A stretch of 11,902 nucleotides of DNA, from positions 1-11,902 of the forward strand of contig CAYSDI010000104.1 of assembly GCA_964429745.1 (NCBI GenBank). The letters run 5' to 3'. The translations under genes were made by a program, and so were the position numbers. The stretch is from WGOA01 sp964429745 (GTDB lineage: Bacteria > Bacteroidota > Bacteroidia > Chitinophagales > BACL12). Below, one piece after another: positions 6,968 to 11,902 of this stretch. The notes below the pieces were generated by a model. It worked only from the letters and a program-made list of their open reading frames with translations, did no database searches and had not been told where the DNA came from. Numbering within the stretch: the first letter of the stretch is position 1; the number at the start of each line of letters is the position of its first letter.

Positions 6968-7215
6968 GCCCTAAACCGGAATCTTTGGAGAGGGAGCCTC
7001 AGGTTGAAACGCCTGTTGGCGGAACGTCTGAGGATGGGCCGTTTTGGGGCAGGCCGTCTGAGGACGGGCCGTTTGGGGGCGGGCCATCCGCTGAAGGGCT
7101 GTTTGGGGAAGGCCCGTAGCTGTGCAATGGAAATTTATCAACCTCTATGACTTGGATAAATGTATGGAAAAAACAACTCAACTTCACGCTTTTCCATTAT
7201 CAAATTGCAGGCCAT
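6968..7215. other. Divergent intergenic region, tetR to monooxygenase
   Basis: The 289-bp gap (6968-7256) has two halves. The tetR-proximal half is GC-rich and holds a 30-bp tandem repeat (7019-7108). The monooxygenase-proximal half (7125-7215) is AT-rich and likely contains promoters. A minus-strand TACATTTA (around 7155-7162) differs from TAnnTTTG at one position but would leave a leader of about 185 nt. I found no exact -7 box for the monooxygenase. The GTG-started minus-strand frame across the repeat is probably not a gene. Confidence 0.4.
7019..7108. repeat. Three tandem copies of a 30-bp repeat
   Basis: The units are 7019-7048, 7049-7078 and 7079-7108, followed by a short partial unit. 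Units 1 and 2 are close (shared cores CGTCTGAGGA and GGGCCGTTT); unit 3 is more diverged. Because 30 is divisible by three, the minus strand reads as a ten-residue repeat (NGPSSDG-like), but only from a GTG at 7187 and without other coding signs. It lies between the tetR start and the probable monooxygenase operator, so copy number would change the spacing in this promoter region. Confidence 0.8.
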
Positions 7216-7241
7216 AAAAGATGACAGGACTGTCATCTTTT
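7216..7241. promoter_or_regulatory. Perfect 26-bp palindrome, probable TetR operator
   Basis: The arms AAAAGATGACAG (7216-7227) and CTGTCATCTTTT (7230-7241) are exact reverse complements separated by GA. The core TGACAG-GA-CTGTCA has the size and symmetry of a site for a dimeric TetR-type repressor. It lies 15 nt before the chosen monooxygenase start and in the same intergenic region as tetR. No U-tract follows, so a terminator is unlikely. An ATG inside it (7221) is in frame with the monooxygenase, but using that start would place the operator in the coding sequence. Confidence 0.7.
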
Positions 7242-7256
7242 GTTAACTTCGGATGC

Positions 7257-8606
7257 ATGGCAGAGAAACGCGTAGCGGTCATTGGCACGGGACCTTCCGG
7301 TCTTACCGCCCTTAAGAACCTTCTGGACGAAGGATTGGATGTGACTGCTTTTGATGCAGCTACCGAAGTGGGGGGCAACTGGGTTTATACCGAAAACAAC
7401 AGTCATTCCAGCGTTTTTGAGACCACCCATATCATCTCCTCAAAGGGCCTCAGCCAATATGCAGATTGGCCTTGGGAGAACAGCAATCCCGGGGCAGCAG
7501 ACTATCCTTCACACAGCGAGTTAGCGGCCTACTTTCAGGATTACGCCCGCCGTTTTGGGCTGTACAACCACATTCAGTTCAAAACAATGGTGCTAAAGGC
7601 CATGCGAATAGCGCCCAACCACTGGAATCTGGAGTTGGAAAGCGAAGGCCGAATCTGGCAGGAGCGTTTCACGCATCTGGTGGTAGGCAACGGACACCAT
7701 TGGGATCCCCGCTGGCCCGAGTACCCGGGCACCTTTACCGGAGAATACCTGCACTCCCACCATTTCAAAAAGGCCGCGCCCTTTGCCGGAAAGCGGGTTT
7801 TGGTTATTGGGGGAGGGAACTCCGCCTGCGACGTTGCGGTGGAAACAAGCCGCATTTCAGCCCGCACAGACCTTTCCTGGCGCCGCGGTTACCGCATCGT
7901 GCCCAAATTTATTTTCGGTAAACCCACCGATGTCTTTGCGGCCGGTTCATCCTGGCTGCCCATCGGGCTGCGAACGCGTTTTTCAGCCGCCATATTGAGT
8001 TTTATCCAAGGCGATAACTCCCTGTATGGCCTGCAAAAACCCGATCATGCCTTTGGTGAAACCCACCCTACGGTCAATGATGAACTGCTGTACCGGATTC
8101 GGCACGGCAAGGTTCACCCCAAAGTGGACATTGAGCGCTTTGACGGCCAAACGGTATGGTTCAAAGACGGCAGTTCGGCCGAATACGATGCTATTATCGC
8201 TTGCACCGGCTACCGAATTGCACACCCCTTCTTTGATAAAAACTTCCTCGATTACAGCAAGGGCCCTGTGCCGCTGTATCTGCGCATGTTGCACCCGGAA
8301 TTTAAGGACCTCTATTTTATCGGGTTGTTTCAGCCACTGGGCTGCATCTGGCCGCTGGCTGAACTCCAGGCCAAAATTGCGGCCCGTGAAATAGCCGGCA
8401 AATGGAACCGGCCAGCGGCGCTCGCTTCGCGCATTGAACGGGCGATGGCCAACCCGCATTACCGGCAAATTGACACGCCGCGCCACACCATCACCGTCGA
8501 TTACCACACTTTCCGCAAGGAATTGTTGCAGCACTTACCTAAGAACTACATTAGCCAGGACCCTGCCACATTGACGCAACAAAAGCAAACTCACGTAGGG
8601 GCATAG
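7257..8606 (+). CDS. Flavin-containing monooxygenase (FMO-like, NAD(P)-binding)
   Basis: This is a cytosolic flavoprotein that uses FAD and NADPH to insert one oxygen into a soft nucleophile (N or S) or, in Baeyer-Villiger relatives, into a ketone. The 449 residues match the FMO family length. The FAD site is VAVIGTGPSG (6-15). The FMO signature FTGEYLHSHHF is at 160-170 (F-x-G-x-x-x-H-S-x-x-F). The NADPH site is VIGGGNSACDVA (183-194). The C-terminal ACTGYR is at 315-320. I chose ATG 7257 (MAEKRVAVIG) because the Rossmann strand starts there; ATG 7221 lies inside a palindrome and adds 12 non-conserved residues. The gene is probably repressed by the divergent TetR through 7216-7241. The substrate cannot be told. 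The N-terminal WPWEN region matches canonical FMOs better than BVMOs. Confidence 0.92.
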   Translation: MAEKRVAVIGTGPSGLTALKNLLDEGLDVTAFDAATEVGGNWVYTENNSHSSVFETTHIISSKGLSQYADWPWENSNPGAADYPSHSELAAYFQDYARRFGLYNHIQFKTMVLKAMRIAPNHWNLELESEGRIWQERFTHLVVGNGHHWDPRWPEYPGTFTGEYLHSHHFKKAAPFAGKRVLVIGGGNSACDVAVETSRISARTDLSWRRGYRIVPKFIFGKPTDVFAAGSSWLPIGLRTRFSAAILSFIQGDNSLYGLQKPDHAFGETHPTVNDELLYRIRHGKVHPKVDIERFDGQTVWFKDGSSAEYDAIIACTGYRIAHPFFDKNFLDYSKGPVPLYLRMLHPEFKDLYFIGLFQPLGCIWPLAELQAKIAAREIAGKWNRPAALASRIERAMANPHYRQIDTPRHTITVDYHTFRKELLQHLPKNYISQDPATLTQQKQTHVGA

Positions 8607-8666
8607 GATGAAGAGAACCGCAAAGGTTCGGGCGAAGGGGATCAGAAGCGTTGAGCAACCAGCCGG

Positions 8667-9293
8667 CTACTCCTCGTCATCGTCGTCACCCCCGCCATCG
8701 TCTTCGGCGCTGGGCGAATCTTCTTCATCGTCACTGTCGTCGTCTGCTTCCACGTCATCCGTGGCGACTACCTCATCGCCATCTGCTGCGGCAGCACCGC
8801 TTTCTACCTCAACGCGCGAGATCAGCTTGTCGTTTTCGTCCAGGACAATGCGAATCATGCCACTGTCTGTTTCCACCAAAACTTCCCAGAGTTTTTCGCC
8901 GGAGGGCTTGATAATGCGCTCGAGTTGCAAAATCTCAAAGTCTTCCTTGACGATTTTTTTCAGGATACCTGCGGTGCGCTGACGGGCGTCGCGGCTAAGC
9001 GAAAAAACCCGCGTGTCTTCCCATTCCCCTTCACCCGTAAAACGGGCGTACTTGAACCAAACTTTGTCCAGAAAAAACACCCCGTACAGTTCGCGGTTTA
9101 CGCGAACCCAACCCACCGACTCTCCCGCGGGATAGCGAGTGGCGTAGGCCTTTTGAATCTTCTTAGGGATGTCATCGGCTAGGGTTTCCTTTTCCCGGGC
9201 CTGCTCCAGGAAATTGAGGAAGGCCTCGCGGCGCTGGTTGGCATTGATGCGCCCACCCTGATCTTGGGAGGAGCGTAAGGTGTTCTGTGCCAT
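8667..9293 (-). CDS. PepSY-like protein with very acidic C-terminal tail
   Basis: The family is uncertain. Residues about 45-165 have the look of two Bacteroidota PepSY-like/BLIP-like units: AYATRYPAGESVGWVRV, then WFKYARFTGEGEWEDTR, then LKKIVKEDFEILQLERI, then LWEVLVETDSGMIRIVLDEN (Y-P-x-x-x-x-x-x-W and 'D-x-x-G' patterns). Those relatives are usually periplasmic, but no signal peptide is visible here, so it is probably cytoplasmic. The last 39 residues contain 23 Asp/Glu and end DDDDEE. Such tails can mimic nucleic acid or bind cations or basic proteins. The start ATG 9293 is the first in frame. The gene is convergent with the FMO gene (60 bp) and follows the TraR/DksA gene by 183 bp. Confidence 0.7.
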   Translation of the reverse strand: MAQNTLRSSQDQGGRINANQRREAFLNFLEQAREKETLADDIPKKIQKAYATRYPAGESVGWVRVNRELYGVFFLDKVWFKYARFTGEGEWEDTRVFSLSRDARQRTAGILKKIVKEDFEILQLERIIKPSGEKLWEVLVETDSGMIRIVLDENDKLISRVEVESGAAAADGDEVVATDDVEADDDSDDEEDSPSAEDDGGGDDDDEE

Positions 9294-9476
9294 TTCCGTA
9301 GGTACTTTCTGAGGGTTTGCCTAACAATTCGCTGTTACAGAGGAAAAGTCGAAGGAAGAGCGCGTGACCCGCAATTTGAGTGCAAGATATTGTGCACCCC
9401 GATAGAGGCAAGCGTATTCCGCCAATTTCTAACCAAGAATTCTGACCAAGTATACTGCCTCTTTTGCCAAAAGTTG
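9294..9476. other. Intergenic region upstream of the acidic-tail gene
   Basis: I see no gene here. CTTTTGCCAAAAG (9461-9473) is a short palindrome immediately after the TraR/DksA stop codon. On the minus strand TATACTTG (around 9449-9456) differs from TAnnTTTG at one base and could be a promoter for the downstream acidic-tail gene with a long leader. No convincing terminator was found for the TraR/DksA gene. Confidence 0.35.
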
Positions 9477-9845
9477 TCAGGCGCGTTTGCTGGCCTGGCT
9501 GTTCTTAGCATCCATGGACTGAGTAGTGTGCGGCACGGCTCGGAGCCGGCCCTTGTCAATGAGTTTGCCCGTTACCCGGCAAACCCCGTAAGTTCCGTTG
9601 GCGATGCGTTGCAGGGCGGCCTGCAGATCGCCGATGAAGCGGGCCTGGCGACTCATCATCTGAGCGATGTATTCTTTGTCTGACTGGCCGCCCAGCTCGT
9701 TAAAATCGTCGGAGGATCGATTTTGATCGTTTGAATCGGTTAACGACTGCTTCAGGTTTTTATACTCCTGTTCGGCAGACGTCAATTTGCCTTCAATCAA
9801 AATTCTGAATTCTTCGAGGTCGGCTTTAGAATAGCGATCTTCCAT
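9477..9845 (-). CDS. TraR/DksA family protein, zinc-finger cysteines mostly lost
   Basis: TraR/DksA proteins enter the RNA polymerase secondary channel and change initiation, often together with ppGpp. The 122 residues comprise an N-terminal helical hairpin region (about 1-80, DRYSKADLEEFRILIEGKL onward, charged and coiled-coil-like) and the C-terminal family motif ALQRIANGTYGVCRVTGKLIDKGRLRAVPHTT (about 77-108). Canonical members have a C4 zinc finger (CxxC plus CxxC). Here only Cys89 remains: the second is Thr92 and the downstream pair is replaced by SMDAKN. To my knowledge this TGKLI...RLRAVPH form is common in Bacteroidota, so the fold probably stands without zinc. The start is ATG 9845, at a conserved N-terminus. 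The leader contains two inverted repeats (9881-9899 and 9961-9975). Confidence 0.88.
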   Translation of the reverse strand: MEDRYSKADLEEFRILIEGKLTSAEQEYKNLKQSLTDSNDQNRSSDDFNELGGQSDKEYIAQMMSRQARFIGDLQAALQRIANGTYGVCRVTGKLIDKGRLRAVPHTTQSMDAKNSQASKRA

Positions 9846-9880
9846 GAGTGAGATTATTGAGCGACCAAATTCCGGGAAAT

Positions 9881-9899
9881 TTAGCTGCCCAACAGCTAA
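9881..9899. promoter_or_regulatory. Inverted repeat in the TraR/DksA leader
   Basis: TTAGCTG (9881-9887) and CAGCTAA (9893-9899) are exact complements separated by CCCAA. The site is 36-54 nt upstream of the start codon at 9845. It may be an operator or a small leader hairpin; no U-tract is adjacent. Confidence 0.4.
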
Positions 9900-9960
9900 T
9901 TAAGGATCGATTCTGAAAAAAGTTGAAAACAAGTTAACCGACCTGGACGCACAATTCCTG

Positions 9961-9975
9961 TTTCGTTCAACGAAA
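9961..9975. promoter_or_regulatory. Palindrome between the SET gene and the TraR/DksA gene
   Basis: TTTCGTT (9961-9967) and AACGAAA (9969-9975) are exact complements around one base. It is 36 nt past the SET gene stop and 116 nt before the TraR/DksA start, so it could serve either. Without a GC-rich stem it is a better operator candidate than a terminator. Confidence 0.35.
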
Positions 9976-10010
9976 AAGTTTCGGAGAGGTTCCAAAAGGC
10001 TTTCGTGCAG

Positions 10011-10484
10011 CTATTTTCCAGCCCGAAACACTGGCCGATCGGCTGCCTGCTTAAGGTCGGATTCCAATTGTTCGGTTAAATAAGGCGACAGTTTGGCTTG
10101 CAGCGCCAGCTTAAACGGAAGCCGGAGGAAGCGAAAACCCCGGATTCTGTCGCGGCAATGCAGACTTCCGCATTTGCAGGTAAAGGCACAGCCTTGGCTT
10201 TCCAAATCGTATTCCGTGGTTTCGTAGTCGTAGGTCAGTTCCCAACCCGCCGGAATGGTGGTGATGGAAACAAGCGCCTGCTCGTCAAAGTCGACCCGGC
10301 AAGTGGGCGAACAACTGTGGTTGATGTAATTGTCCAGGGCTTCAGGTGCCGCCTCTAAAAAGCGGTCTCGGCCTACCTGCATCGCGTGGTGGAATCGAGT
10401 AACCCTGGAGGTCCTCAACAACTGGCCGGTAAAGTCAACCACCGTGCGGCCTGCCGGTATGGTTTCGGTGGCAATGAGCCCCAA
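10011..10484 (-). CDS. SET domain protein-lysine methyltransferase
   Basis: SET enzymes transfer methyl from S-adenosylmethionine to lysine side chains of proteins. From TTG 10484 the frame has 157 residues: GLIATETIPAG (early SET strand), NYINHSCSPTC (about 53-63; the NHxCxPxC SAM/pseudoknot motif), ELTYDYETTEY (about 82-92) with the catalytic-type Tyr, and a post-SET CKCGSLHCRDRIRGF with CxCxxxxC. Together with the Cys in NHSC this can bind zinc. Upstream of TTG the same frame continues as IEKIRIIKTPAG, which looks like the missing first SET strand, back to a TAA at 10536-10538 with no ATG, GTG or TTG. The true start may therefore be ATC (10520) or ATT, or the ATG has been lost. Divergent from the DHS-like gene. 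Confidence 0.85.
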   Translation of the reverse strand: MGLIATETIPAGRTVVDFTGQLLRTSRVTRFHHAMQVGRDRFLEAAPEALDNYINHSCSPTCRVDFDEQALVSITTIPAGWELTYDYETTEYDLESQGCAFTCKCGSLHCRDRIRGFRFLRLPFKLALQAKLSPYLTEQLESDLKQAADRPVFRAGK

Positions 10485-10520
10485 ACCTGCCGGAGTTTTG
10501 ATAATGCGAATCTTTTCGAT

Positions 10521-10739
10521 CTCCGATGCAGCAGTTTATGCCCTCACAGGGTCGCCCTTCCGGGAACCCATCAGGCTGGTTAAAAACAGGAGGCCGCCCA
10601 TGGTGCGGTGGCCCTTAACCCGGAACGATTCCGGCGAATTCTGCAAAAAAAGGAGATAATTACCGGAATAGCGGGTTACTTCGGTTTCTCTGAGGGTATT
10701 TTGCAACCTATTTTCAAAAAAAGTCCCAATCTGCCCGGC
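10521..10739. other. Divergent intergenic region, SET gene to DHS-like gene
   Basis: No recognised gene is present. CCGGAA-CGA-TTCCGG at 10620-10634 is a palindrome, with a further CCGGAA at 10663-10668. On the minus strand a 21-codon frame (10536-10601, MGGLLFLTSLMGSRKGDPVRA) ends with TAA in the same frame as the SET gene; it could be a leader peptide or the displaced N-terminus. An A-rich stretch precedes the DHS-like start at 10740. GGTATTTTGC (around 10697) is one base short of a TAnnTTTG box on the plus strand. Confidence 0.4.
10620..10634. promoter_or_regulatory. CCGGAA palindrome, candidate operator
   Basis: CCGGAA (10620-10625) and TTCCGG (10629-10634) flank CGA as a perfect inverted repeat. 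A third half-site CCGGAA lies at 10663-10668. All are between the divergent SET and DHS-like genes. No regulator is nearby to pair with it. Confidence 0.35.
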
Positions 10740-11762
10740 ATGTCTGAAACCTGGAAAGCTCCCCAACGCTCCGCAACAGCGATTGCCGAGAAAAACGGCA
10801 CCATTAGTCGCTTCCTGGAGAAGTACTATCTGCACTTTAACGCTGCCTCGGTGGTGGACGCGGCGCGGGGCTACAGCCTGCACCTGACCGAGGGGGGCAA
10901 AATGATGGTCACGCTGGCCGGGGCCATGAGCACCGCCGAAATGGGCAAGTTGTTGGCAGAAATGATCCGGCAAGATAAAATTCACATCATCAGTTGCACC
11001 GGGGCTAACCTGGAAGAGGACGTGATGAACCTGGTGGCGCACAATGACTACCGCCGCCTGCCCAATTACCGGGACCTGAGCCCCCAGGATGAGTGGGAAT
11101 TGGCCGAAAAAGGCCTCAATCGGGTTACGGATACCTGCATTCCGGAAGACACAGCTATTCGCCGGATGGAAGCCGTGCTGTTTCCCATCTGGCAAGAGGC
11201 GTCGCGCAATGGACAGCGGCGTTTCCCCCATGAATTTCTATACGATGCACTGCTGAGCGGCTCGCTGGAGGAGCATTACCAGATTGACCCCGCCGATAGC
11301 TGGATGATGGCGGCCGCAGAAAAGGACCTGCCCATTGTTTGTCCGGGCTGGGAGGATTCTACGCTGGGCAACATTTTTGCCGGCTACTGCCTGGAAGGCG
11401 ACCTGAACGCCCAGACCATGAAGAGCGGCATTGAGTACATGATGGAGCTGGCCACCTGGTACCGCGCCAATGCCAAAGGCAAGGGCATCGGGTTCTTCCA
11501 GATCGGCGGCGGCATTGCGGGCGATTTCCCGATTTGCGTCGTGCCCATGCTGCGCCAGGACCGGGACGAGGACAGCATTCCGTTCTGGTCTTACTTCTGC
11601 CAAATCAGCGATTCCACCACCAGCTACGGCTCCTATTCCGGGGCGGTGCCCAACGAAAAGATCAGTTGGGGCAAGCTTTCGGTGGACACCCCCCGCTACG
11701 TCATTGAATCCGATGCCACCATCGTTGCGCCGCTGATTTTTGCTTGGGTGCTGGAGTGGTAA
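10740..11762 (+). CDS. Deoxyhypusine synthase-like family protein (possible homospermidine synthase)
   Basis: Deoxyhypusine synthase transfers the aminobutyl group of spermidine to eIF5A using NAD and an active-site lysine. Bacteria lack eIF5A; some bacterial homologues make homospermidine from putrescine or spermidine instead, so a polyamine role is inferred. The 340 residues include MMVTLAGAMSTAEMGKLL (55-72) and IHIISCTGANLEEDVM (81-96), matching the NAD-fold 'TAGGxEED' region; then FFQIGGGIAGDF (252-263); and EKISWGKLSVD (306-316), whose Lys312 aligns with the catalytic lysine of human DHS (SWGKI). I chose ATG 10740 since the 44 residues upstream to 10608 look non-conserved and intergenic. 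It is followed by a heptamer repeat and a bidirectional terminator. The exact product is uncertain. Confidence 0.85.
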   Translation: MSETWKAPQRSATAIAEKNGTISRFLEKYYLHFNAASVVDAARGYSLHLTEGGKMMVTLAGAMSTAEMGKLLAEMIRQDKIHIISCTGANLEEDVMNLVAHNDYRRLPNYRDLSPQDEWELAEKGLNRVTDTCIPEDTAIRRMEAVLFPIWQEASRNGQRRFPHEFLYDALLSGSLEEHYQIDPADSWMMAAAEKDLPIVCPGWEDSTLGNIFAGYCLEGDLNAQTMKSGIEYMMELATWYRANAKGKGIGFFQIGGGIAGDFPICVVPMLRQDRDEDSIPFWSYFCQISDSTTSYGSYSGAVPNEKISWGKLSVDTPRYVIESDATIVAPLIFAWVLEW

Positions 11763-11768
11763 GGTTGC

Positions 11769-11803
11769 GGTGTCTTGTGTTGGGTGTCCGGTGCCCGGTG
11801 TTG
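11769..11803. repeat. Degenerate heptanucleotide tandem repeat
   Basis: Five consecutive 7-mers read GGTGTCT, TGTGTTG, GGTGTCC, GGTGCCC and GGTGTTG. The consensus is GGTGTYY with strict 7-bp phase and strong G/T versus C/A strand bias. The array starts 6 nt after the DHS-like stop codon and ends before the terminator. It does not code for anything evident. Confidence 0.65.
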
Positions 11804-11821
11804 GCGGAAGGCTTTCCCAAC

Positions 11822-11866
11822 AAAAAACCCCTCAATTTCCTGCCGGGCAGGGATTTAAGGGGTTTT
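11822..11866. terminator. Bidirectional intrinsic terminator
   Basis: AAAACCCCT (11824-11832) pairs with AGGGGTTTT (11858-11866). Inside is a second stem, CCTGC/GCAGG (11839-11843 and 11847-11851), with an AT-rich internal loop. Reading plus, it closes the DHS-like gene and ends in TTTT. Reading minus, it follows the tRNA by a few bases and ends in TTTTTT, so both converging units can use it. Confidence 0.82.
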
Positions 11867-11870
11867 AACG

Positions 11871-11902
11871 TGGTGCGAGCAGGAATCGAACCAGCGACAC
11901 AT
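11871..11902 (-). tRNA. tRNA 3' end (isotype unknown, cut by the window edge)
   Basis: On the minus strand the last 32 bases read as variable loop, T-arm and acceptor: GTTCGATTC is the standard T-loop, preceded by GCTG and followed by CCTGC, then TCGCACC and A. The T-stem pairs at four of five positions, with one T-T mismatch. The 3' acceptor strand TCGCACC plus discriminator A fits only if CCA is not encoded. The anticodon is outside the window, so the amino acid cannot be given. A terminator follows 4-5 bases beyond the 3' end. Confidence 0.72.

Noticed and set aside
7019..7108. CRISPR-like array
   Set aside because: Units are directly adjacent without spacers, diverge from each other, and there are no cas genes.
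6999..7187. 62-codon proline/asparagine-repeat peptide on the minus strand
   Set aside because: It depends on a GTG start, its repeats follow from the 30-bp DNA repeat being divisible by three, and it spans a likely promoter region; I treat it as non-coding unless translation is shown.
8608..8982. Serine-rich plus-strand frame
   Set aside because: Its Ser runs are the complement of the Asp/Glu codons in the acidic tail on the minus strand.
10608..10739. 44-codon N-terminal extension of the DHS-like protein
   Set aside because: It reads through the CCGGAA palindrome and an A-rich region typical of a leader, and the family-like sequence starts after ATG 10740.
10536..11231. 231-codon minus-strand frame
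   Set aside because: Most of it is antisense to the DHS-like gene and shows no recognisable domain; only its last 21 codons are intergenic and are discussed with the SET start.

Overview
The window looks like chromosomal DNA of a Bacteroidota bacterium, most likely a GC-richer, Saprospiria/Lewinella-like member. Four observations support this. There is a secreted protein with a type IX secretion (T9SS) C-terminal sorting domain. The TraR/DksA protein is of the zinc-less form with a TGKLI segment, which I associate with this phylum. Two TAnnTTTG-type -7 promoter boxes are present, and start codons generally lack clear Shine-Dalgarno sequences. The genus assignment is inference.

Layout, left to right: recX (minus, C-terminus off the left edge); a 122-bp imperfect palindrome that abuts an MFS transporter (plus); a heme A synthase (minus), convergent with the MFS gene; a second, half-length copy of the palindromic repeat; an unrecognised secreted protein (minus) with a strong hairpin in its leader; a 657-aa T9SS cargo protein (plus) closed by a UUCG-tetraloop terminator; a TetR regulator (minus) divergent from a flavin-containing monooxygenase (plus), with a three-unit 30-bp repeat and a perfect 26-bp palindrome between them; an acidic-tailed PepSY-like protein (minus); a TraR/DksA family protein (minus); a SET-domain methyltransferase (minus) without a good start codon; a deoxyhypusine-synthase-like enzyme (plus); a degenerate heptanucleotide repeat; a bidirectional terminator; and the 3' end of a tRNA (minus).

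Most genes are single units in alternating orientation, so there are no long operons. The clearest functional pair is TetR plus flavoprotein monooxygenase around a palindrome that has the form of a TetR operator. The heme A synthase serves the aerobic terminal oxidase. The SET protein and the deoxyhypusine-synthase homologue are divergent neighbours from families best known in eukaryotes, although both occur in bacteria. I see no CRISPR array, transposase, phage gene or defence system. The most distinctive material is intergenic: a dispersed palindromic repeat, two tandem repeats, several candidate operators, and a 10-mer found three times, each time just downstream of a minus-strand gene.
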